Source of the DNA: Asterionellopsis glacialis
Lineage: Eukaryota; Bacillariophyta; Plagiogrammaphyceae; Rhaphoneidales; Asterionellopsidaceae
Length of the DNA: 28,978 nt
Assembly: GCA_014885115.2 (NCBI GenBank)
Contig: WKLE02003919.1
Span: forward strand, 1-28,978
Reading direction: 5' to 3'
Position 1 is the first letter of the stretch. Each line of letters opens with the position of its first letter. Positions 9,801-18,055 of this stretch are shown one piece after another. The notes under the pieces were generated by a model, which was given only the letters and a program-made list of their open reading frames with translations, was not told where the DNA came from and did no database searches. Both the position numbers and the translations under genes were made by a program.

Positions 9801-11372
9801 GTTTCCGCCTGTTTCAGAAAGTGCACCTTGATCTCGCATCTCGTCAGGCTTCTGTGCGTGTGTCGTGTCTTTGCCTCCAGTTTCAGAATCTGTGCCTTGA
9901 ACGTAATCCACTCCTTGTGGGTTACTTGACCCTTCAGTTGCCATCTTGTCGGGCTTGAGTGCCCCCGTCGAGTCTTCAGACACATCAAGGTCAAGAGAAC
10001 TCTCGGTCACGACTCCACGAATTTCTTTCGTATCATGTGGAGCAGCTTCCTTTTCTTTCTGATTCTCCATCTTAGAAATGAATTTCTCAAGCTCTTCTTC
10101 TGTCTCTGCAACAGTGTCAATTTTTTTGTCATTGATGCCTGACTCCTCGCTACTGGATACATATACTGCCATCTTATCGCCCGGTGGATCACTAGTTTTT
10201 TTATCGTCCTCGGTCACCTGCTTTGTCTGAAGTGAATCAATAAAAGCACCAATGTCGGCTTTTGTCTCCTCCGGAATACTACCTCCATTCGAGCTTTCAC
10301 TGGATAAAGTCTTGAGCAGTAACGTTACGTCAGCAGCTTCTTTCGGCTTCTTCACAATGGAATCAATCACTTCACCAATCTCCGCCAAGGTTTCAGGTTC
10401 CACCTTGCATTCACTTTCATCCGTCGATGTTGAGACTGCAGGGATAACCTCTTTCACCATATCTGGCTTTCTTTCTTTGTCCTTTTGTAAAGAATCAATG
10501 AATGCTCCAATTCCTTCAGTTACGGTTGGATCGACAGAATCGTCTGATTCGTCGGAGCTAGAGTCTCCTACAAATATATCTGCAACAGCACTTACTTCCT
10601 CTTTGTTTTCTTTCTTGTGAAGCTTATCAATCAAATCCCTGATGTCTTGAGAAGACTTCAAATCTGCCTTTTTCTCTTTTGTGATGGGATCGGAGGGGTT
10701 TCCCCTTGAAAAATTAGTAGGAGCCTGACTTGGAGCAGGTTTTCGCGGGCTTCCAATCGATGTCATTTTTTTGTCCGTAGCATGCTGGTTAGTCTCATCA
10801 AGTGTCAATACTGGAATAGCTGGTGGAGCAATACGAGATGAAAATGCGCTAAAGAATAATGATTGTGCCTGGTTAGTTTGAGTTTGACTTGAACCAGTGG
10901 ACATTGGAGACAAGGGCTCACGAGCTGGTGACACAGCACCCGACGGTTTGTTAGAAGATCCAACCTTTGATTCCCCCAGGGATCTGGGACTCAATGGTAA
11001 ATGCTTAGGGACAAAGCCTGCGCGATTCTCGTCTTGTACTGTTGCACTGGGTGCATTTGGTGAAGTGACTGGGCTAGGTGACCTCAAAGCTCCTGCTCCT
11101 GATTTCCTTGCTTGTATTGCAGCTATAGCTGCTGAAACCTTCCTCCTTGAAGGAGCAGATCGAAAAGTAGAAGCGCTCGCTCCTGGCGATGCAGATACTC
11201 GATGCTGTCCGCTATTTGGTGAAACAAGTGGAGAGGCCCTCGGTGAGCTCCTACGAGCAGGTGATACGCCCCGGAGGTATGTTGGAGTAGACGTCAAGTT
11301 CGGCGATAGAATCGCTTTCGGTGCTTGACCATCCTTTCCAGGTGGGCTTGCCAACTGCGGCATTCCCGGCAT
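6825..11372 (-). CDS. Large acidic repeat protein of unknown function (1515 aa)
   Basis: One uninterrupted frame of 1515 codons from the ATG at 11372; a second Met lies at residue 4. I do not recognise the family. Residues 1-240 are basic and Ser-Pro-rich, with many SP sites (for example 23, 37, 43, 47, 62, 98) that fit proline-directed kinases. Residues 240-440 carry five short helical repeats of I-x-x-h-I-D-x-h type: IRDLIDKL 244, IGAFIDSLQ 288 and 374, IGEVIDSIV 332, LEKFISKM 428. Residues 560-880 hold three diverged helical repeats (starting near 562, 675 and 776). Two of them are followed by FDDxELxxxLAxD (629, 843) and an IxAxLxRxAHL-type helix (651, 869). Residues 900-1130 are very acidic with two WWE motifs (928, 1089). 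Residues 1190-1515 look folded and conserved-like, rich in Trp and Tyr, with a basic end. There is no signal peptide or membrane segment. It could be a scaffold or regulatory protein in the nucleus or cytosol; this is inference. Confidence 0.85.
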   Translation of the reverse strand: MPGMPQLASPPGKDGQAPKAILSPNLTSTPTYLRGVSPARRSSPRASPLVSPNSGQHRVSASPGASASTFRSAPSRRKVSAAIAAIQARKSGAGALRSPSPVTSPNAPSATVQDENRAGFVPKHLPLSPRSLGESKVGSSNKPSGAVSPAREPLSPMSTGSSQTQTNQAQSLFFSAFSSRIAPPAIPVLTLDETNQHATDKKMTSIGSPRKPAPSQAPTNFSRGNPSDPITKEKKADLKSSQDIRDLIDKLHKKENKEEVSAVADIFVGDSSSDESDDSVDPTVTEGIGAFIDSLQKDKERKPDMVKEVIPAVSTSTDESECKVEPETLAEIGEVIDSIVKKPKEAADVTLLLKTLSSESSNGGSIPEETKADIGAFIDSLQTKQVTEDDKKTSDPPGDKMAVYVSSSEESGINDKKIDTVAETEEELEKFISKMENQKEKEAAPHDTKEIRGVVTESSLDLDVSEDSTGALKPDKMATEGSSNPQGVDYVQGTDSETGGKDTTHAQKPDEMRDQGALSETGGNKNEARHDGMGDEPDIFDVDFGTNYRLTKSSIQSASRTNLLKINFVMRQLMKLYENGKEPLSDELNAIRNTAESLGIQPVLVENLIMQGTHPEAREIADLSDSTSFDDLELQRLLAEDEEEGPANDEIRAFLTRFAHLTIEEEETDADDSRELEKKIDFYTKKISQLYARGEVTEQDRKAMLEEASHNDVPASVITGLFHDVLLNRAASNDSDDIAPNSKEVNSKPAYPLPPENCTSEDLMVKLAPPEGSSHIEISKVNFIMKKLAALHEDNGRPQQEDLDEIRRAAQRVNIPDDLIQDMIDYASLPPEIQNTLSEASTFDDEELDKALASDKFSDIKEYDESDDIEAYLKRYAHLARGGHFPQANIESMGSFGKQADDEEGVEYDAEFGYVKAELVPLEEDEEWWEGKDTGAVESETVYSEMSSKLTARESAEVVVAEGSEANEEESTTMEDILDKESINDSEDEDEVLLEESVEDVESVESAEDESLSVNPWTSQDSEDMLSEIYEADPDDEKEEHPVGVLEVIDDESVKGNSVVETVEHVDDTFSLREASEEESVLEEDGGKPWWEDDDEDDEPSVASLVARLSDDGEDGDDSESERVSTASTRESKQSLDMKSESKFFTKPEEVNLKNNKHEKKDHKTRGHERESDFEGEIKKIASRDRYLRDPTGKPDWREREHNYVSSARAKKYEEDIIKTSPSKGMIGDLENMFEKREQYQLKAQRALKHWKNPWDQNSKITRTKNGKPIPLSGVAAARAIKRWSPKIRKNRKFEVAQTWRMSYSKRTQYHPGYFNVDIYSLYGTSVVAGVESPLDPEPWENRDVKQYFLHEKSISFTRNWFGDLRRERGNDPYREPVCRPESMEMPMDDVGDNDEWDQDWYLTWQCKREMGALIAYSQSFDDSAADTRSRASSARFEESITITGTYEDDCESEDDDGSMSDDESWDELPTCGTIHNVKLKIGERVSRVHPNYTSSLRRSRWRKKYFPRGTFPYK

Positions 11373-12770
11373 GTTGTGTATTCAATAAAAGTCGTATTCA
11401 GGTATGAATGGTCTCTCGATCTTAATGAGATTCACAAAACGGCATGTATCGCCATTCAGGGTATTTCATATAAATTTTCTTATCCCAGCTGTGTGTGTTC
11501 ATCAAAGTTTCCGAAAGCTCCCCAAGGTGCGTTTCATCAGACTCGCTACTCGCTACACGATATAATATTGTGCGATTTTTACTGACAACGACTAGATTAT
11601 ATTATAGTATCCACATTTGAATAATATTGATAGATCAGTCGTGTATCCGTTCAATGGAAATCATCCTCTCTAGAGGGAAGAAATACATTTTTGACTATCT
11701 GGAAAAAAAGGTATAAAAAATATATATATTAGTTCTAATATGGATACCTGCAATGATCATTAGTCAGCTATTTATGAGTTCGCAGTAGTCTTGGGAGAAA
11801 TAGCTCTACAAGATTCCTTGCTAACGGTTTTCCGTTAAATGCGCTTTGTAAAATCGAATATTCCAAATCCAATGAATTTATCCTCAGAAAACACTTTTTA
11901 TCTTTTAGTATTTATTATCTTTTCTTCTGTTCAACTCCTTAGAGGACCTACAATTGACAGAAGAACGGTACCTGGTAGGAACTACATAGGACTAAAGGAC
12001 GAAAACTAAAACTAAAACTAAAACTAAAACTGGGACCCCTAGAGGTGCTGCAGTAGATTGCCAGGTAATCTGAAATCAAGCAAAGAAGCCATACCTTACT
12101 CCTTCTGTAGAGCATGTATTTGTTCATTCCGCAGTATATTTTGAAGTCGTCATACCTGCACTGATTCAGCATGATTCTTTCTTTCGTTTCTTGGTATATT
12201 AGATATTAGAGAAGAAGAATTCCTGTAGCAATGTAGTAAAGCACGATAATTCAAAACTTCCACCAGAGTAAGGGTGTGTATTTTATTATTTTTGTGTCAG
12301 AATTGTCGAAATGTGGGTCTCGTTTTTTTATCCATCCAACAAAGTGCTTTGGACACAAACTTGTGCGGTTACAACCTTCCACCAAGTTTCGAACACATTC
12401 ATGTAAAGGTCGTCCGCAATACTGGTATCATTTTTAAAGCATTGTTTATGGATGCCGATACAGCATTAATTTGGAAGGAAAAGCTTTCATTTAAAAAGAG
12501 AGATTTATCCTCATGAATACAACTATTCATGTCTTGCGCTGTAGTATGACAGAAAACCAAAACATGCTGTATAAATTCCAAATTACGTCTATCACTTCTT
12601 ATTATCTATGGACACTAGATGTGAAAGGCACTAGATTAATGAATGAACGTGAATCAGACGAGTGGGTGCAATACACAAATTCCCTCCAACCTGCGATATT
12701 TCTTTGGCCTATGTTGTAGGCTGTTGGGTACGATTACTCTTACAATTTCTTTTCGATGCTCGACATTCAG
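11373..12770. other. Intergenic region upstream of the large acidic protein
   Basis: No supportable gene is visible. The stretch contains the promoter and 5' leader of the gene starting at 11372 and the 3' region of the metacaspase gene. It holds a (AAAACT)5 tract. A 68-codon ATG frame at 12513-12719 and a 74-codon minus frame at 11948-12172, which overlaps the tract, have no features that suggest protein coding. Confidence 0.55.
12002..12031. repeat. (AAAACT)5 simple tandem repeat
   Basis: Five perfect copies of the hexamer AAAACT span 12002-12031. It is a plain microsatellite. The unit does not match common telomere repeats. Confidence 0.9.
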
Positions 12771-14784
12771 TCAGTTTCGCCGACGTCGGCCTCTCCTAGT
12801 ATGATGATGTGATGATTCGTGGTCGGTTCCTGTATCGAAAGTGCTGGCATCACCAGATTTGCCGTCATAGCTGTAGTCGTCGTCTGACACGTCTCCATTG
12901 TGTCCCATCGTACAATTGACAAGCTGTTCCAAGAAACTCTGACCACGTGTTGTAGTTGTGGCCAACGTGCGGGTATCCACAGTATCCCCTCCTGCATGTT
13001 TATCTTCACGTTCCACTGGCTTTGGCTGCCTCAAACCGAAACAAAAGGGACCATCTGCAGTGACGATCTGGGTTTCATCATCCTTGTCAGTTGCAGTTGT
13101 GACGTTATCATCCCTTGATCCATCATAGTCCTTATACTCACTATCATCTCTGGAATTCACTGCCAAGGGTTGAGTTAAGGCTGAACCAACAGTATTACCT
13201 AATTGGGTAAAAATAGATGATTCGTACAAGGTCTTTACAACCTTTAAAAAACGCACAAAACTAAAGTCGTCATTCAAGGACATCTTCGCAAGAGCATCAA
13301 CACGATCAGTTTTCGTTGTCCAGGAGTATGGCAAATCCATCATCATTCCGGTATCACAACAATCAATCAAAATGGTAACAGTTACTCCACTACGCATGGG
13401 AGCAAGTAGTGTCTTGAAAATAAGAGTATCTCTAATCATCCCGCAAGTCTTAAAGTCACTCGGAACGATAACTTCGTCGTAACTCTCCGCCTCAGACTCG
13501 TCACAAGAATCAAGGATTCGACCTCCGTGCCCTGAGAATTGAACAAAAACGGCATCTCCTGGCTGACTTTGTTCTGACAGAGATTTCAAGGCTTCGGTAA
13601 TGTTCATGTGTGTTGGGTGTTTGTGGTCGTCGTCGTCAAGAAGAACAGTCATTGAATCCTTTGACTCGGGAAATCCATGTACATTAACTATGTAGTCCTA
13701 ATATAGAAAAGAAGTCCGACAAATACGGAGAAAATGTTGGCAAACTTGATGTATGTGTAAGGAAATTGAAATGCGGGATACAATTACAACTCAAAACTCA
13801 CCTTCATGGAACGGATATCGTCATGGCTTGCCTTTAGCTCTGCACCTTCGATGTTAACGTAGTTACATCCAACCAAAAGCGATCTCTTTTTATTCTTTGT
13901 ATTGTCGAAATCTTCTGGTATGAGAGAAAATGGGGCGCTCAAATCGATTTTGCGAGAACATGTCAATTTGGGTGCCTGGGGGTACTCAATTTCATGCATT
14001 TCCGCCTTCATTTTTCGAAGCAAGGAAGCCCAAGAGATATTCGATGCAATTGTACTGTCAAGAATTAGTTCTCCATCACTTGTCCTGCTTCGGATTCCAC
14101 TGAAAGTTCTACTCAAGGGATGAGATTCATCGTCGTCATCAAACAAATCTAGTGGACTCATATGCTGCTGTGCCTCTTCAGCTGCTTCACTTTCAGCGTC
14201 ATATAAAACTTTCAAAAGCGCATTACAACATGCACCACCATAAGATCGACCTGTCAAAATTGTCAAAGAGAAATATATTATGCCAGTGAGTACACAGAAA
14301 AGAACAATAATGCCGGCACTGCACACTACACAAACAGTCTTTGACTGGCTTGGAGTACAGTAGAGTTCCTTTACAAAAAAAACCACAACGTACCGGGCTC
14401 CTGTGCACCATCGACAGCATCAAATTCATCACCGGTAGGAAGGTCCCACACTTTTCCGTACTTGGTGAAACTTCCACCAATAACTCGGACAGTTGATGGG
14501 ATGAAGGCAGCACTTTTCTTTGCGTATTCATCAGCCGTCAACGTCGAAACAGTGCGTACCAATTCGGGATCGTCACGTCTAGTTAAGGGTAAGTTATTAC
14601 TGTTATCAGCAACAACTTGAAGGTACCCCATCAAGTCCGCCATGGCAAGATTTACATGGACATCGTTGTCTTGAATAGGGGAAGTCTTTAGTTCTGTGGC
14701 TCTGCGAGGAGTTTTGTCGCTCAATCCTTTGTTGAAGGTATTGTTCATGGCAGAAGTATTGGGGGTATCCAAATCAGCGGGCAT
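12771..14784 (-). CDS. Type III metacaspase (p10-like part before p20), 3 exons
   Basis: Exons: 14784-14394, 14250-13802 and 13697-12771. Introns are 143 bp (GTACGT...ACAG) and 104 bp (GTGAGT...TTAG). The product is 588 residues if it starts at the ATG at 14784. The frame is open up to 15003 without another ATG, so an upstream first exon is possible. Residues 131-245 resemble the metacaspase p10 region (SYGGACCNALLKVLYD, ISWASLLRKM, the SRKIDLSAPFSLIP end). The p20 domain then begins at about 252 (KRSLLVGCNYV) and holds the catalytic His337 in FSGHGG and Cys394 in IDCCDTG. Asp401 (DLPY) matches a calcium-binding position. This p10-before-p20 order defines type III metacaspases, known from algae with secondary plastids; such enzymes cut after Arg or Lys in stress and cell-death responses. 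The residue after the catalytic Cys is Asp instead of the usual His. The tail (from about 430) is acidic, disordered and ends in RRGRRRRN. Confidence 0.9.
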
Positions 14785-16387
14785 GGTTTTACTGCTCTTT
14801 TTATTAGTATCGGCACTGTTCTTTTTAGTTTGTTCTTGTTTCAACACGAGTGCCTCGTCAGTTAAAGCGTTCGACTCAGCAGTGCCCTCGCACACAAAAT
14901 AACTAAAGCACCAGATGAACTTGAAATGAGTGTTTAGCCTATTGGGTCTCTCTGTGTCTTTGGCTTCTTCTCTTATAAATGCTGGTAGAGAGAGGTCTCC
15001 TTTTCAATCTTCCACAGAGAGTATCCAACTGGTGTTCTTTCGTTTTTGTTCGATACACGAAAGGTACGTCTCCTGGAGTAGAACTAGCCGAACTTTCTAT
15101 GCTCGCTCGTCAAGTAAGTATGCAGGAGAACCAACTCTCTGTAAGTTTCTCACACTTCTCTAGAGAGAAAGACTATCACAAAGTTGAGTGCGGACAGTCG
15201 ACAAGAGATGAGATCGAGAAAAAACGAAGACAATGTTTACAAAACCTCTCTGTGTATTCCTACTGTAGGGACGTAAGTACGATACATACCAGGTAGGTCC
15301 CGATGGCAAAATCCACAAGAATGCGTTTTGTGGTTTTGACGCGAATTTTTAGTAAAATGGATAATAAGTACTGTCGTCAGGCGACAACGCAATTGTTAAA
15401 AACTACATTAATGATTAAGAATACTGGAATGTTAACGGATAAAAATTAAAAAGATGATTGCAACGGGACTCACTATCAAAAATTCCGATAGTAGAAGCAC
15501 TGAAAATCTTTATATCTATACACAGACCATCATCAGTACCAAAATAAAGACCCAATGCCATAGCCAAGTCACTATGTATGGTATGTCAGGGTGCACTCAT
15601 ATTTAACAGCCATCAAAAGGGAGCAGTAACATTAAACATAGCCGTTAGTGCCGATAGGAAGTCTTTGGCAGTGACTTTGTAAGGTAATTACTTAAAAACT
15701 TTAAAAATACGGACCATACAGTGTATCATAAAAACAGTGCATTTACCTTGAACAGATACGGTCGTTATGATGCACCTTGTATATTTTTTGGATACTGCGA
15801 TGAATAATATCATGTGTGAAACGCTTCAGTTGGAACCTACGTTGGAAGACAAAAATGGAGATGTGTACTCTGCAATCGATCGAGCACCACAATCCTTCCT
15901 GCTCTACCTCTCAGACAATTAGACCATACAAACATACATTACAATACAGGTAGACGCACGGACAAAAAAAATTGATAACGAATTATAAGAAGTGGAAATG
16001 ACATCATATTTTCCGGGTCCTGGTTCTTTTTGCTTTCTACAGAACGAAGAGCCGAATGCCAACGAATGTGTAGGTGCACTTCCACGTTGTTGAACTACTC
16101 GACTGAACGTACTTGTGGTACTTACGACTGTACACCGTACGTGATAGTGTACAATTATTAGATTCGTGTTTTCTACGTGGAAAATGTATGGAAAATCGTA
16201 TTCAAAGAGATTCCAAGACTTGCGTACCTCACTCACAGATATTTGACATCGCATCCATCAGACAGCTGCTTTCTTTTTTCAGAGCTTGTATCTTTCTCCC
16301 ATTCTTTGTGTTATTTCTCGGTGTGCGTGTCTCTGTTGCAACTGCCGTCAGTACGATTCCTTTTATATCCTTTAAAACCAGCAAACC
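14785..16387. other. Divergent intergenic region between metacaspase and plastid protein genes
   Basis: This must hold two divergent promoters. TATCC and TTTAAAA at about 16364-16377 are close to the plastid gene start. Two very small ATG frames are worth recording. One is 48 codons on the minus strand at 15415-15561, whose frame reads GLYFGTDDGLCIDIKIF. The other is 51 codons on the plus strand at 15767-15922, ending APQSFLLYLSDN. Both look more protein-like than random but match no family I know. A hairpin (CAAAATCCACAA / TTGTGGTTTTG) lies at about 15307-15332. A 111-codon minus frame at 15919-16254 sits in the upstream region and is not called. Confidence 0.45.
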
Positions 16388-17467
16388 ATGAAGCTTTCAA
16401 CTGCCTCCCTTATTCTCCTTGGCGCTAGTTCCTCAAAAGCTGCCTTTGTTCCCAGCTTTGGCCGTGCTACGTCTGCTGCCTCCAAGGTCGTAGTGAAGGG
16501 TTACCTTGACGACCTCAGCAGTGAGTTGTACGCCCCTGATAACGACCCCGATGTCGAAGCCAACCTCAAGGAAAACACAAATGCCAAAGAAGAAGAAAAG
16601 AGTAACTACGGTGTAGGTGATTGGAGTAAATACGTTGAGTTCGATGAATTCGATGGTGGTGACGGTCAGATGGGTGTAGCTGGTGACGGTAACAAGGGAC
16701 TTGAAAAGATCGGTTCGGATTCACAACCACAACTCGCCAAATCGAAGGCTATGAGTGCAAAGAACGCCTGGGGTACCTCTACAGGATATGCTGATAAGCT
16801 TTTGTCAGAAAATGCTAATATGGACGTTGCCCGTGCCCAACAGCTTGAGAACTGGCAGAATCAACAGGAAGTCCGTAATAAGCAATTGCAACAAAAGGCG
16901 ATGACCGAATCCTTCGATCAGATGCAAAGCAGTGCAGAGGAAGATTGGCGTACACTTGCCAAGTTTGGTGTTGAACGTAATGAGGTATGTGACGTTGTGT
17001 GGCTGATTCAATACAGGGATGGGTGAAAGGGAGAGGAATATCTTTTTGATTACTTTACATGCCTTACTTCAACGTACTGACCTTACCCCTTTTTTTAAAA
17101 AATCAAAATATCTGATCCTTTCGTACACTTTTAGGAATTCGATATGGATGAAGAGTTTGGTCCTGTAACACCAGGTGATACGATTGATGGTACCATTGAA
17201 CTTCATAGTACGATCAACAGAGTTGAGATTCATGAATTTTCCCTCAAGAATCAATTCATGGGATTTGCTGACTTCCGCGCAGCCTTTACACCAGACACAC
17301 CCATGGATTGGACTGTTGAACCTAACGAAGGTTCCCTAACGTCCCGTGAACCCACTGATTTCATTGTTAAATTCAGGCCTCAAAATCCTGGTGTTGTTGA
17401 AGGTTACCTTGTGATTGAAACTGAAGACTTTAAGAAGACTTGGAAGGTTATTGGAAATACCGCATAA
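16388..17467 (+). CDS. Plastid-targeted protein with C-terminal beta-sandwich-like domain (2 exons)
   Basis: Exons 16388-16984 and 17135-17467 are joined by a 150-bp intron (GTATGT...TTTTAG) in phase 0, giving 309 residues. The N-terminus is a bipartite plastid presequence: a signal peptide (KLSTASLILLGASSSKA), then the cleavage motif A19|F20 in AAFVPSF, then a Ser, Ala and Lys-rich transit segment. Phe at +1 is the classic ASAFAP-type signal for import into complex plastids of diatoms. Residues 45-110 are acidic and Gly-rich. Residues 120-195 are helical and Gln/Asn-rich (ARAQQLENWQNQQ). After the splice, residues 200-309 form a beta-rich domain (FGPVTPGDTIDGTIEL, then WTVEPNEGSLTSREPTDFIVKF and GYLVIETEDFKKTWKVIGNTA) that resembles MSP/ASH-type immunoglobulin folds. 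Plastid targeting is well supported. The function is unknown; a structural or complex-binding role is only a guess. Confidence 0.85.
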
Positions 17468-18055
17468 TCAAGAGGCACATATACCTGCATACATTTTCTC
17501 TTTCTAAATCTTTCATAGCTTCCGTAGTCATGACCATATAAGACAAATTTGATATGATGTTGCTTTCAGATTTCTTTCCTTTTAAAAAGAAACACACAAT
17601 CACATTGTTGGATGTAGCCCTAATGGGGGGGTTCTCTCCAGTCGAGTATTGTGTGTACAAGTATGCAAGGAGCTCGTTGATGGTATCACAAATTGGTTTT
17701 CATTTTCCATTCCTCGCAGACGAATGTTTCCAGAGTGGAGGAAATACTTGTAGGTGTCATTGATATTAAAAATATTTCTGTCGTTACTCTTTTCTACAGT
17801 AATACTGGAGAAAGGCTGGAGATTTTACTCTGTCCAAAGTTTTCATGCTACTTGCTACCCTGTGTCAGGTGAAGTTTTAAAAAATAAAGTATGCGCCCTT
17901 CTCTCCAACAAAACTCTGTCTTAATAGATATGGTCATGATGTAAGCCTTCATTCCAAGATGCTGTGAATTCGGCTCATTTCTTGTTTGTATTTGGCAAAG
18001 GAGAATTACACAGTAGAGAGCATGCTGCAGTATTCTAATTCTTGTGACATCTGCG
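17468..18055. other. 3' flank with normal CpG content
   Basis: No gene is seen. I count nine CpG in these roughly 590 bases, the last at 18054-18055. The stretch therefore acts as an internal control for the CpG-poor block that starts right after it. Confidence 0.6.

Noticed and set aside
10897..11328. 143-codon plus-strand frame opposite the N-terminus of the large protein
   Set aside because: It is antisense to the Ser-Pro-rich segment of the minus-strand gene, which has a 1515-codon frame and an ATG.
14251..14393. Hydrophobic segment suggesting a membrane helix in the metacaspase
   Set aside because: It is intron 1 translated by read-through. Splicing GTACGT...ACAG removes it and restores EPGRSYGGACC.
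15919..16254. 111-codon minus-strand ATG frame upstream of the plastid gene
   Set aside because: It has no recognisable features, an unusual composition, and lies where the plastid gene promoter must be.
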